A stretch of DNA of 31,044 nucleotides, taken from the NCBI GenBank assembly GCA_045594705.1, contig JAZNZB010000007.1, positions 1 through 31,044 on the forward strand. Direction: 5' to 3'. The translations under genes and the position numbers were made by a program. Origin of the DNA: SVQP01 sp045594705 (GTDB lineage: Bacteria > Bacillota > Clostridia > Oscillospirales > CAG-272). Shown in pieces: positions 1-8,021 of the stretch. The notes beneath the pieces are model-generated. The model was not told the origin of the DNA. It did not search any database and saw only the letters and a program-made list of their open reading frames with translations. The first letter of the stretch is position 1, and the number at the start of each line of letters is the position of its first letter.

Positions 1-259
1 GGGCTGACCTTAGTACGAGAGGACCGGGTCGGACGCACCTCCGGTGCACCAGTTGTTCTGCCAAGGGCATAGCTGGGTAGCCGCGTGCGGTTTTGATAAA
101 CGCTGAAGGCATCTAAGCGTGAAACATGCTTCAAGATTAGATATCCCTCCAACCTTTGAGTTGGTAAGGTCACTTGCAGACTACAAGTTTGATAGGTCAG
201 AGATGTAAGTACAGTAATGTATTCAGTCGACTGATACTAATAGACCGAGGGCTTGAACC
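1..259 (+). rRNA. 23S ribosomal RNA, 3' end (partial)
   Basis: The first bases contain the highly conserved 3' part of bacterial 23S rRNA: the sarcin-ricin loop core AGTACGAGAGGACC near position 12, the GATAAACGCTGAAGGCATCTAAG block near 95-120, and the terminal GACTGATACTAATAGACCGAGGGCTTGAACC. The 5' part lies outside the window. The mature end is placed at CTTGAACC (252-259), which normally pairs with the 5' end of 23S. A complementary GGTTCAAG follows at 266-273. I see no 5S rRNA in the following 330 bases, although 5S usually follows 23S in Clostridia. Confidence 0.96.
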
Positions 260-352
260 TCCTATGGTTCAAGTTTACAGTATTACTTGAGTTTCATTTT
301 CTACTTAAACCTTATTCGAATTTGTCAATGACAGCATATAGAAGATTCCGGT

Positions 353-374
353 ACGGCGAGAGCCGTCCTTTTTT
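353..374 (+). terminator. Intrinsic terminator after the rRNA
   Basis: A 5-bp stem ACGGC/GCCGT with a GAGA tetraloop (353-366) is followed by CC and six T residues (369-374). It sits about 95 bases after the 23S end with nothing gene-like between, so it probably ends the rRNA operon. Confidence 0.7.
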
Positions 375-390
375 AATTCTTTTGAAAAAC

Positions 391-430
391 ACCGCCGAGG
401 GTGACCGTTTGACCGCCCTCGGCGGTTATT
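391..430 (+). terminator. 11-bp hairpin, first copy of the CCGAGGG/CCCTCGG family
   Basis: ACCGCCGAGGG (391-401) pairs perfectly with CCCTCGGCGGT (416-426) around a 14-base loop, followed by a weak T-rich tail. Related hairpins with similar loops (TGACTGTTTGGTCG type) follow the sigma genes at 3542, 5571, 7431 and more distantly 11196. It may be a second, bidirectional terminator behind the rRNA operon. Confidence 0.55.
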
Positions 431-453
431 TGTTTTAATTATAACTGAATGGA

Positions 454-551
454 ATGACTTATTCACAAATATGTGATATAATAAACTCAACGAAAAGTTG
501 AGCGAGCTCATTTTTTAGTCGCTTCAATAATCATAAAGTGTGTGATATAAT
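454..551 (+). promoter_or_regulatory. Tandem promoters and leader hairpin upstream of the XRE regulator
   Basis: Two copies of TGTGATATAAT occur here. The first has -10 TATAAT at 477-482 with ATGACT (454-459) 17 bases upstream. The second has -10 TATAAT at 546-551 with a weak TTCAAT (523-528) 17 bases upstream. Between them CTCAAC-GAAAA-GTTGAG (486-502) forms a hairpin followed eight bases later by six Ts (511-516), which could be an attenuator. The repeated TGTGATATAAT may also be a target for the downstream regulator. Confidence 0.5.
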
Positions 552-593
552 TAAGTTACGGTACCGATATGAACGATTAACGGAGGTGCAATT

Positions 594-1736
594 ATGGCAA
601 CGACCATGGGGCAAATTATAAAGAACCTACGCAAAGGACGAGGGTTTACGCAAGAAGAACTTGCCGAACGATTAGGGGTTACGTATCAAGCAATTTCAAA
701 ATGGGAAAATGATTCCGGAATGCCGGACATTTCGCAGATCGTTCCATTAGCAACAATATTTGATGTGAGTACGGACTTTCTGTTTGGCATAGACCACACA
801 TTAGAAACTGAAGAGGCTCATAAGATAGTCTCAACTGCAAACAGCATACAAGAATATGGCAAACTAGAAACATATTTGAAGGCGTACGATATTTTATTGG
901 ACGGTCTGAAAAGGTATCCAAATAATTATTTAATTACATTTAACTGTATGAACTTGGGTGTCTCTCTTTCGTTGCCGGATAACGGATGGATATATGCTAA
1001 AGAGCGTGCCGAAGCAATCATTCCCGAAACGATCAGACAGGCTAATTTCATAATCACCAATTCAAAGAATGTCTCGGATATTTTGTGGGCGCGACAGAAT
1101 TTAGTGTTCTTATACAGTGCAACTAAGAAATTTGACTTGGCTACTACCGAAGCTCGAAACTTTCCCGTCCGAACTGATCTTACGTTATACTCTACAATGG
1201 CTATTGTAAATGAATATATGGGCAACTATGAGCGTCAAGCCACTTATTTGTGCAGTGACATTGATTATTCGCTACAAGCATTTGAAAACAATGTTGCTTG
1301 TTTAGGCAAAGCATATTACAACAATGGAAATTACGCAGAAGCCATTGAGGTTTATGAAAGATTTTTTGAGGTTATGAATGTCATCTTCAAGAATGAATGT
1401 CCTCCACCGTATCATGATTTTGATTCCGGCGATTGTTATTTGTTACTCGCTCAAGCTTATCTTGCTGTTGGCGAGGAAAAGAAAGCAATGGATGCAGTCG
1501 AGAGTTCTATTATGTACTATATAAATTTCTTGAAGAAAGACGTGGACGGTGAAAACTGCTATCCGATTGTTGTTTGCTCTCCGATTGTGAAGAAACGTGA
1601 ATTTAAGCAGAAAATTTGTAAGGACATCATAAAAAAGCGACTGCAAAACAAATTATCCAATAAATGTATTGAGGAACTTAATCAAGATACTCGTTTTGTC
1701 GAGTTGATTGATATAGTGAACAGTATCCAAGAATAG
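594..1736 (+). CDS. XRE-family HTH regulator with C-terminal TPR-like domain
   Basis: The 380-residue protein starts at the ATG behind GGAGGTG (582-588). Residues about 5-60 form a classic Cro/C1 (XRE) helix-turn-helix, with LRKGRGFTQEELAERLGV and YQAISKWENDSGMPD as helices 1-3. Residues about 75-380 are predicted helical repeats resembling tetratricopeptide repeats, for example the segment around AYYNNGNYAEAIEVYERFFE. In the family, such C-terminal TPRs often bind a peptide or partner protein and adjust DNA binding (Rgg/PlcR-like and related clostridial regulators). No small peptide gene is recognisable next to it. Its DNA is clearly more AT-rich than the downstream array and the BMC operon. 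Its target is unknown; it may control itself or the adjacent sigma array. Family assignment is solid, role is not. Confidence 0.85.
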   Translation: MATTMGQIIKNLRKGRGFTQEELAERLGVTYQAISKWENDSGMPDISQIVPLATIFDVSTDFLFGIDHTLETEEAHKIVSTANSIQEYGKLETYLKAYDILLDGLKRYPNNYLITFNCMNLGVSLSLPDNGWIYAKERAEAIIPETIRQANFIITNSKNVSDILWARQNLVFLYSATKKFDLATTEARNFPVRTDLTLYSTMAIVNEYMGNYERQATYLCSDIDYSLQAFENNVACLGKAYYNNGNYAEAIEVYERFFEVMNVIFKNECPPPYHDFDSGDCYLLLAQAYLAVGEEKKAMDAVESSIMYYINFLKKDVDGENCYPIVVCSPIVKKREFKQKICKDIIKKRLQNKLSNKCIEELNQDTRFVELIDIVNSIQE

Positions 1737-1746
1737 TTTTAATTTC

Positions 1747-1775
1747 GCCCCGCCTCACGCGGGGCTTCATTTGTT
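1747..1775 (+). terminator. Terminator after the XRE regulator
   Basis: GCCCCGC (1747-1753) pairs with GCGGGGC (1759-1765) around CTCAC, followed by the T-rich TTCATTTGTT. It is 10 bases after the stop codon and separates this gene from the sigma array. Confidence 0.75.
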
Positions 1776-1776
1776 A

Positions 1777-1805
1777 TAGACTATTTCAAAAATTTATGAT
1801 ATAAT
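1777..1805 (+). promoter_or_regulatory. Promoter of sigma-fusion gene 1
   Basis: TAGACT (1777-1782), a 17-base AT-rich spacer and TATAAT (1800-1805). The same TATAGAC...17...TATAAT layout recurs before the next two sigma genes. Confidence 0.6.
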
Positions 1806-1868
1806 TTAATAAACCAATGCACCCAAATTCAAAAATTCCACACTATTTGGATGAAAGGAGGCGAGGGA

Positions 1869-3518
1869 ATGCAAGACGCGAACGAAATGCGTGATTGGCT
1901 TATGGGCGAATTTGCCGAGCAATATATGGAAAAGCTTTTTTACTTCTGCTTAAAAAAGACGGGAAGTCAAATAGAAGCCGAGGATCTGACGCAGGATATC
2001 GCACTGCAGGTCATCACGGCTTTGCATAAAGGCACGATCCCAAATAGCTTTTCGGCATGGGTATGGCAGATCGCGCGCAACCGTTATTCGGTATGGGCAA
2101 AGGAAAAGCATGATCGAAACGAGTCGGTAACCGGTTCCGATATCGACGATTATGAGATAGTGGACGAGAGCGAAAATATCCTTGATGAAATGATGCATGC
2201 GGAGCAGATGGCTCTGCTTCGGCGCGAGCTGGCGTTCATTAAGAGTGATTATCGCAACATCGTCGTTGCCTATTACATCGAAAACAAAAGCGTTCGTGAA
2301 ATTGCAGAATCGCTCGCGCTTTCCACAAACACGGTCAAGTCTCGGCTTCTCCGTGCAAGACAAATTTTGAAAGAAGGTATGGATATGGCAAGAGAATTTG
2401 GGAAACGAAGTTATGCTCCTCAAAAAATCAGTTATAACAATATTTGCACACGTCCCGGTGAGCTCGGTCAGCCTTGGACACTCATGGATTCCAAGTTGAA
2501 CCAAAACATTTTTCTTTCGTGTTATGATAACCCGATGACCGCGGAAGAACTCGCTATTGAGATCGGGGTTGCTTTGCCGTACATGGAAGATACCGTAAAA
2601 TATTTGGCAGAACAAACACTGCTTCACAAAAATGCTGATAAGTATGAAACTGCTTTTCCGATCATTGGCAAAGAAGCGATTCATAAGATTCATATTTATT
2701 ACGAAGAAGTTATTCCAAAATTGATCGCATTGATTACTGAGAATATTGATCGTTTGATGGATCAATACAAGGAAGCGGGCCTTTCCTATTACGGTCCGTA
2801 TCAAAACTATGAGGAAGCCAAATGGATGCTTCTGCCAAGTTTTTATAAAAGTTTGTATGAGCTTTGCGAAAGTTCTCCCAAAATCAAGCTTGGTAATTCT
2901 AAAAGGCAGGACGGTGGAGTTTGGGACGTTCTCGCATTCGAAGCTTGTGATTTTACTCCCGATGGCGTAGGGTTTCATTGTCAAACTAATGGTTTTGTGC
3001 ATTACCGTTTCTCGTATGAAGGGATACATTTCAGAACCCCTCCGAACCTATCAGAAGAGGAGACTTATGAATTATTATTGCTGGTGAAAAATAAAGCACC
3101 TAAACAAATTGCTGTTGCTGAAAGATTGGTTGCATACGGATATGCAGAAGAATTGGACGGAAAATATTTTCCCAGGGTATCTGTGATCAGTGAGCGTACC
3201 TGTCGTTCATTTGTGAAATTTTGCAATAAGAAAAAACATAGCACAGATTTTATTGAGCACAGCCAAAGAAGAGGAGAAATTCATTCCGAAATTATGAAGC
3301 TGTTGGATGATATGAACCAAACGGTTTGGAATATTCTATACGACGATCTCCCTGAAAGTATACGCGATCAAACTGCAATGGTGGACGCTATATTGGAATC
3401 TATTTGTACAGCATCTCATACACTCGGTTATCTTGTGAAGCACTCACTTGCGAGTGGTTGGCTGAAATATGACGAATCAACATCTGCTTCAGTAGGTGCA
3501 TATTTCTATATGCGGTAA
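1869..3518 (+). CDS. ECF-like sigma factor fused to winged-helix and unknown C-terminal domain (array member 1)
   Basis: The start is set at 1869 because AAAGGAGG (1854-1861) is an ideal ribosome site seven bases before it; the in-frame ATG at 1851 precedes that site. The protein has 549 residues. Residues about 10-80 are a sigma-70 region 2 (AEDLTQDIALQV, FSAWVWQIARNRYSVW). Residues about 115-175 are sigma-70 region 4, with the HTH SVREIAESLALSTNTVKSRL. ECF factors normally stop near residue 180. Here residues about 215-275 look like a winged helix (MTAEELAIEIGVALPYMEDTVKYLAEQ), and the remaining ~270 residues are an unrecognised domain with a DGGxW motif shared with members 2 and 3. No anti-sigma gene is adjacent, so I infer that the C-terminus is the built-in sensor or inhibitor. 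The downstream half of the gene is relatively AT-rich. Confidence 0.85.
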   Translation: MQDANEMRDWLMGEFAEQYMEKLFYFCLKKTGSQIEAEDLTQDIALQVITALHKGTIPNSFSAWVWQIARNRYSVWAKEKHDRNESVTGSDIDDYEIVDESENILDEMMHAEQMALLRRELAFIKSDYRNIVVAYYIENKSVREIAESLALSTNTVKSRLLRARQILKEGMDMAREFGKRSYAPQKISYNNICTRPGELGQPWTLMDSKLNQNIFLSCYDNPMTAEELAIEIGVALPYMEDTVKYLAEQTLLHKNADKYETAFPIIGKEAIHKIHIYYEEVIPKLIALITENIDRLMDQYKEAGLSYYGPYQNYEEAKWMLLPSFYKSLYELCESSPKIKLGNSKRQDGGVWDVLAFEACDFTPDGVGFHCQTNGFVHYRFSYEGIHFRTPPNLSEEETYELLLLVKNKAPKQIAVAERLVAYGYAEELDGKYFPRVSVISERTCRSFVKFCNKKKHSTDFIEHSQRRGEIHSEIMKLLDDMNQTVWNILYDDLPESIRDQTAMVDAILESICTASHTLGYLVKHSLASGWLKYDESTSASVGAYFYMR

Positions 3519-3541
3519 AAATAGTTTGAAAAATAAAACCG

Positions 3542-3576
3542 CCGAGAGTGACTGTTGGGTCGCTCTCGGTATTTTT
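3542..3576 (+). terminator. Terminator after sigma-fusion gene 1 (array hairpin family)
   Basis: CCGAGAGTGAC (3542-3552) pairs with GTCGCTCTCGG (3559-3569), with one G-T wobble, followed by TATTTTTG. The sequence is nearly identical to the hairpin at 5571. Confidence 0.85.
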
Positions 3577-3588
3577 GTATTTCGAACG

Positions 3589-3750
3589 GACCGTCGGGGA
3601 CGCCGGTCCCTACAAGAGTAAATTCGTATGGTGCGGGTCGTCGGTGGGCGCCGACCCCTACCGATGGACGGCTTACGTGTCTGATTTTCTTTGCTTTTGT
3701 TTGTGCTGGCGATCGAATTTCGGCGTTGCCGAAAAATCGCCCCTACGAAT
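3589..3750. repeat. Patchwork of short dispersed intergenic repeats
   Basis: This gene-free stretch contains three short palindromic units: GTCGGGGACGCCGGTCCCTAC (from 3593), a GGTCGTCGGTGGGCGCCGACC unit (around 3636-3657), and GATCGAATTTCGGCGTTGCCG continuing to CCCCTACGAA (3711-3749). A diverged copy of the last, in the opposite orientation, is at 11372-11416. The recurring CCCCTAC end is shared with the repeats at 7666-7695 and 11239-11340. I see no gene here. Confidence 0.6.
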
Positions 3751-3759
3751 ACAAAAACA

Positions 3760-3788
3760 TAGACAAAACAAAATAATTTTGCTATAAT
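3760..3788 (+). promoter_or_regulatory. Promoter of sigma-fusion gene 2
   Basis: TAGACA (3760-3765), a 17-base spacer ending in GC, and TATAAT (3783-3788). It closely matches the promoter at 5650. Confidence 0.65.
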
Positions 3789-3878
3789 GAAAAAAACTTT
3801 GCATCAAGTCCCAACCGAAAGGGTATTTTTACGACTATACAGGTGAACGTTCAAAAGCATTCCGGAAGGCAGGAAACC

Positions 3879-5516
3879 ATGGAAAACAGTGAAATCTTAC
3901 AATATTACGATGATCTGATGCGGCTCGCAGCATCCAAGTGCCACGTGCGTGCGGATGCGGAGGATCTTGTCGGGGACGTCATGCTTGCAGCCTTTGCCCA
4001 TATCCACGGTGGCGGGGTGATCGAGCATCCCAAGACCTGGCTGACAAACACGCTTTATCACAAATACAACGATCAGCTGCGCAAAAAGTATCGCACGCCC
4101 GTGACCGTGTGCTTAGATGAGGCGTTGCAGCTTGGTGAGCAGGAAACCGATGCGTTTTTATGCTCCGAGGAGGCGGCGAATTTGCGAAAGGAGCTCAATC
4201 ACTTAGCATTTGTGACGCGCGAGGTGCTGATCCGCCATTATTTCGGCAATCAGAGCGTGTCGCAGATCGCGGCAGAGCTGGGCGTGCCCGAGGGTACGGT
4301 CAAATATCGCCTGTCCGCAGGGCGTGATCAGATCAAGAAAGGACTTGAAACTATGGAAACGAGAGAGAATTATTTGCCGGGTAGTCTGGATATTATGTTC
4401 GGTGGGGCAGAGGGTGCAAATCATGAGCCTGTTTCACTGGTGGAAAATGATCTGATCGCACAAAATTTGTTGATGATCGCATATGAAAAGCCCTTGACGA
4501 TCAGCGAGCTTTCCAAGGCAATCGGCATCCCTGCGGCATATATTGAACCGATTATTGATAAGCTGATAGATGGGGAACTGATGGCGCGTACGGATAGCGG
4601 ACGGGTTTATACAGATTTCATCATTTACAAGCCGCAGGACACAGCACAACATTTTGATAAGCAGTTGGCGTTTGCGCATAAACATTTTGATACGATTTGG
4701 GGGATTGTGCAGGGCATGATCGATCAGCTTGCCAAGGCATCTTACGTTCAAAAGCTTGGTGTGCGCGAGAAGGTCAAACTGGAGCGCTATGCGGTACTTA
4801 AAGTTCTTCAGGACTTTGAATATGAAGCCACGGGGCAGCTTGGTTCGTTACGCTTTCCTGAACGCAAGGACGGCGGACGCTGGATCGCACAGGGAAACGC
4901 GTATGAGGCCGGATTTAATCCCGATAGATACAGGGAAGCGAATCAATATGTCATCTCGGGCGGAAACAGATGGACTGAAGCAGTTTCGCATACTCCCGAG
5001 GGTCAGACCAAGCGCCTTTGCTTACACGAGTTTGATACCACACTATTTGACAGCCCGCACCGCTTTGGAGATATTTACGATCTGTATTTCAAGCATATTG
5101 TACCGCTGCTTTGGAGTATTTACAATAGTGACACGAGCGAGCAGGTGAATATTCCCAATCAGATGATCGAATATATCCCCATGTTTGAAACACTTGGATT
5201 GATCAAGCGAGAGGATGGCGTGAATCGCGTGGCAATTCCCGTATTGACCGCTGCGGAATATGGCGAATTTGCTGCATTGTTGCATGAAACGACTGCACTG
5301 ATAGACCGTGCGATCGGAGATGAATTCAGAACGTTTATTGTGACCATGAAAACGCCCATTCCCAAGCATTTGACGTCCGTACCCAAGCTGTATCAGTACA
5401 CGAGGGCAAGTATTTTCTTTGTCATGTCCATCGTGCGCGAGGCGTACGAAAAGGGCTTGCATTTGCAGGGTGTGGATTATTGCTGCCCGCCTGTGGTGTT
5501 GGTGTTTGAGGAATAA
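3879..5516 (+). CDS. ECF-like sigma factor fused to winged-helix and unknown C-terminal domain (array member 2)
   Basis: The ATG at 3879 follows GGAAGGCAGG and aligns with the starts of members 1 and 3; a GTG at 3843 in the same frame has no visible ribosome site. The 545-residue protein has sigma region 2 at about 5-75 (ADAEDLVGDVMLAA, HPKTWLTNTLYHKYND) and region 4 at about 110-160 (SVSQIAAELGVPEGTVKYRLSAGRDQIKKGL). A winged-helix-like segment follows at about 195-255 (PLTISELSKAIGIPAAYIEPIIDKL), then a C-terminal domain with RKDGGRW and a final segment (IPKHLTSVPKLYQYTRASIF) alignable by eye with members 1 and 3. It has two DNA-binding modules in one chain and no anti-sigma partner. It is a paralogue of its neighbours; the ligand or signal is unknown. 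Confidence 0.85.
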   Translation: MENSEILQYYDDLMRLAASKCHVRADAEDLVGDVMLAAFAHIHGGGVIEHPKTWLTNTLYHKYNDQLRKKYRTPVTVCLDEALQLGEQETDAFLCSEEAANLRKELNHLAFVTREVLIRHYFGNQSVSQIAAELGVPEGTVKYRLSAGRDQIKKGLETMETRENYLPGSLDIMFGGAEGANHEPVSLVENDLIAQNLLMIAYEKPLTISELSKAIGIPAAYIEPIIDKLIDGELMARTDSGRVYTDFIIYKPQDTAQHFDKQLAFAHKHFDTIWGIVQGMIDQLAKASYVQKLGVREKVKLERYAVLKVLQDFEYEATGQLGSLRFPERKDGGRWIAQGNAYEAGFNPDRYREANQYVISGGNRWTEAVSHTPEGQTKRLCLHEFDTTLFDSPHRFGDIYDLYFKHIVPLLWSIYNSDTSEQVNIPNQMIEYIPMFETLGLIKREDGVNRVAIPVLTAAEYGEFAALLHETTALIDRAIGDEFRTFIVTMKTPIPKHLTSVPKLYQYTRASIFFVMSIVREAYEKGLHLQGVDYCCPPVVLVFEE

Positions 5517-5570
5517 ATAGCGTGAATTTACACGTTATATTTCCGTTTACTTAACCATTCACGCATAAAC

Positions 5571-5607
5571 GCCGAGAGTGACTGTTTGGTCGCTCTCGGC
5601 GGTTTTT
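5571..5607 (+). terminator. Terminator after sigma-fusion gene 2 (array hairpin family)
   Basis: GCCGAGAGTGAC (5571-5582) pairs with GTCGCTCTCGGC (5589-5600) around TGTTTG, followed by GGTTTTTG. It is the best-formed copy of the family. Confidence 0.9.
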
Positions 5608-5649
5608 GTTTGAAAATCGATAGATAGTCAGGTTCGATTTTCATATCTA

Positions 5650-5678
5650 TAGACAAATTTAAAAAAACATGCTATAAT
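5650..5678 (+). promoter_or_regulatory. Promoter of sigma-fusion gene 3
   Basis: TAGACA (5650-5655), a 17-base spacer ending in GC, and TATAAT (5673-5678). The leader that follows contains GCACCAACCTTTTTTC (5689-5704), closely matched in the leader of array member 4 at 7942-7958. Confidence 0.65.
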
Positions 5679-5750
5679 TTCCCCAAAAGCACCAACCTTT
5701 TTTCAAATCCGTGTCTGTATGGGTGAAAGCTTTCAACGAGGAGAAAACAA

Positions 5751-7415
5751 GTGAGACGACAAGATGCCGAAAATATCATCACAGAATACTTAAAGCCCAT
5801 CTTCGGATTTGCGCTCAAGCGATGCCGTAGCACGCAGGACGCGGAGGATCTTTCGCAGGAGATCGTGCTCAGGGCCTATCGTGCGCTGCTTGCCAAGGAC
5901 GACGTCGGCGACGCGGGCAAATTTATCTGGACGATTGCCCACAATGCGCTGTGCAACTATTATCGCGACAGCGCGGCGAGCGTGATCGGTGTGCCGATCG
6001 ATGAATTTGCCGAAATTCTGGCCGATCCCGACGCGGAGTACGACCCGGAAGGGAACGCACAGGCAATCAAACGCTTACAGCACGAGATCGCGTATCTGTC
6101 GCGTCTGCAGCGGCGCATTGTGATCATGTATTACTTTGAAAACCGCAAGCAGGCCGATATCGCAAGCGAGCTGGGAATTCCTGTCGGCACGGTCAAATGG
6201 CACTTGTTTGAAGCCAAAAAAGAACTGAAAAGAGGTATGGATACCATGAGAAAAACAAGTGATTTGAAATTCAATCCGATCAAATTCCATGCATATGGGA
6301 TCAACGGCTCGGTCGGCAGCAGAAATCCCGACGAATTTTTTCGATCAAGCCTGCCGCAGAATATCTGTTACTGTGTCAGAAACGTCGCCAAGACGGTCAA
6401 TGAGATCGCAGATGATTTGGGTGTATCACCCGTTTACGTGGAAACAGAGGTGGACGTTTTAGAGGAGTACGGCTTTTTGGTCAAGCAAAAGGACAAGTAT
6501 CTGATCAATTTCATCATCAATGAACCGACGGCAGAGCTGCTGACCATGCAGAACGACATGTACAAAAAGGCGGCTGAGCTGTTTGCAAACGACCTGTTTG
6601 ACGAGCTGATGTGCTGTGGAATTCTGGACGACGAGCGCATTTTCTGCAACCACACGCAGCCGGATGCGACAGGTGGTCAGTACAAAAGAGACAAAAACTT
6701 CCTTTTGTGGTCGCTGATTCCGTATATTGCCGCGTGGTCGGGTGAGTCCTTGATGGACGAGAGAATTCCCTTTGAAGAGGTCGCGACCATCCGCCCCGAC
6801 GGTGGACACAATATTATGCATGCGTCGGTCGTGGAGGACGAGATGGTGCTGCCCGAGGACAACGTGTATATGAAGAATTGGTGCGGACCTATGTGGAATG
6901 AATACGACGGCCACGTTTTGTGGCAAATTGACAGCGAATGGTCGAACAGAGGCGATTATAAAGGATATTTCGTGTATGCGGACGACGCCAAGCGCGTGCT
7001 TTCGCTCTACGAGCACGAAAAGGAAAATCTGCTTTCCAAGGATGACTACGCATGGCTTTCCGAGCGCGGGTACATCAAGACCTGGGGCGACTACGACAGC
7101 TGCTTCAAGACCGCGTGGAAGCTTGTTGTGCTGACCGATAAGGACGTGCAAAGCGAGCTGCTTGCCATCGGTGAGCGCATTAAGATCAAGTATAAGGAGC
7201 AATTTGACGCGCTCAAAGCGCCTTATGCAAGGGCTGCGTTGGAATGCGTGCCCGCGCATCTGAGAAAGATCCGAGAGTACGAGCTGCAGTACGTATTCCA
7301 TTCGGACGGCTGGTTCTTGCTGCATTGCATCGTGACGCTGCTGGGGAACGGCAAGCTGAAGCTGCCCACCGAGGAGCAGAGAAAAGCATTGACCACCATG
7401 ATCATTCCGAGTTAA
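5751..7415 (+). CDS. ECF-like sigma factor fused to winged-helix and unknown C-terminal domain (array member 3)
   Basis: Translation begins at the GTG (5751) behind GAGGAG (about 5739-5744). The 554-residue protein has sigma region 2 at about 5-70 (TQDAEDLSQEIVLRAY, FIWTIAHNALCNYY) and region 4 at about 110-165 (IVIMYYFENRKQADIASELG, GTVKWHLFEAKKELKRGMDTM). A winged-helix-like segment follows at about 205-265 (TVNEIADDLGVSPVYVETEVDVLEEYG). The C-terminal domain has RPDGGHN at the position of the DGG motif in members 1 and 2, and ends with a helical segment containing VPAHLRKIREYELQYVFHSD. The DNA is richer in G+C than member 1. It is a paralogue of the two preceding genes, with a separate promoter and terminator, so the array is not one operon. 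Confidence 0.85.
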   Translation: MRRQDAENIITEYLKPIFGFALKRCRSTQDAEDLSQEIVLRAYRALLAKDDVGDAGKFIWTIAHNALCNYYRDSAASVIGVPIDEFAEILADPDAEYDPEGNAQAIKRLQHEIAYLSRLQRRIVIMYYFENRKQADIASELGIPVGTVKWHLFEAKKELKRGMDTMRKTSDLKFNPIKFHAYGINGSVGSRNPDEFFRSSLPQNICYCVRNVAKTVNEIADDLGVSPVYVETEVDVLEEYGFLVKQKDKYLINFIINEPTAELLTMQNDMYKKAAELFANDLFDELMCCGILDDERIFCNHTQPDATGGQYKRDKNFLLWSLIPYIAAWSGESLMDERIPFEEVATIRPDGGHNIMHASVVEDEMVLPEDNVYMKNWCGPMWNEYDGHVLWQIDSEWSNRGDYKGYFVYADDAKRVLSLYEHEKENLLSKDDYAWLSERGYIKTWGDYDSCFKTAWKLVVLTDKDVQSELLAIGERIKIKYKEQFDALKAPYARAALECVPAHLRKIREYELQYVFHSDGWFLLHCIVTLLGNGKLKLPTEEQRKALTTMIIPS

Positions 7416-7430
7416 TGTGAATATACACAA

Positions 7431-7467
7431 GCCGAGGGCGACCGTTTGGTTGCTCTCGGCGGTTTTT
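7431..7467 (+). terminator. Terminator after sigma-fusion gene 3 (array hairpin family)
   Basis: GCCGAGGGCGAC (7431-7442) pairs with GTTGCTCTCGGC (7449-7460) with G-T wobbles, followed by GGTTTTTATT. Confidence 0.85.
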
Positions 7468-7497
7468 ATTTAATTTCTTCTTGAATATCTCCCCCGA

Positions 7498-7856
7498 GTG
7501 TCATCCTGAGCGAGAGAGGGCGCAAAGCGACCGAACGAGTCGAAGTTTTGGAAAGGGAGTGCGCCAAGCGCACGAGCCGATCCAAAACCGCAAGCGCGAT
7601 TGGAGCGCGCAGCGGGATCTGCAAACGGTTTCTGAAATGTCTGTTCAGCCTTGGTTACATTTTTTTGAGGACAGTCGAGGATGCCTGTCCCTACAGAATA
7701 TTGTTTTTGTAGGCAATATTTCAGAAACCTACGCAGATCCCGCTTCGCGCTTGCACGCTCGCGGTTTTGCTGCACTCCATTTCGCAGCTTGCTGCGAAAT
7801 AAACGTTCCGCAAAACTTCGACTCGGTTGCTACGCAACCTTCGCTCAGGATGACAC
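7498..7856. repeat. ~360-bp imperfect palindromic element
   Basis: The ends are a perfect 16-bp inverted repeat: GTGTCATCCTGAGCGA (7498-7513) and its complement (7841-7856). Nested inside are CGAGTCGAAGTTTTG (7536-7550) with its complement (7811-7825), and a longer imperfect pair around AGCGGGATCTGC (about 7611-7622, complement about 7735-7746) flanked by AAAACCGC and GGTTTCTGAAAT. The centre holds a short GGACAGTCGAGGATGCCTGTCC palindrome-like unit ending in CTAC. Open frames inside are by-products of the repeat. It resembles a miniature inverted-repeat element; no transposase is present. Confidence 0.75.
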
Positions 7857-7903
7857 ACGGGGGGGCGCAAGAAGCACCGATGGTTAATCATATTGCGAGC
7901 TTA

Positions 7904-7932
7904 TTTACAAAAATAAAAAAATATGTTATAAT
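7904..7932 (+). promoter_or_regulatory. Promoter of array member 4
   Basis: TTTACA (7904-7909), a 17-base spacer and TATAAT (7927-7932), followed by the ACCACCAACCTTTTC leader block shared with member 3. Confidence 0.6.
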
Positions 7933-8021
7933 TTTTTCAAAACCACCAACCTTTTCTATACTTTTTGTGTCTTAAAGACAAGCGCTTAAGAGAGATCTCA
8001 AAACTACGAAAGGAGAAGCGT

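Noticed and set aside
253..438. Short open frame after 23S rRNA
   Set aside because: It starts inside the rRNA end and runs through two terminator hairpins.
7481..7975. Open frame inside the long palindrome
   Set aside because: It is composed of inverted-repeat sequence, has no ribosome site and no protein-like composition.
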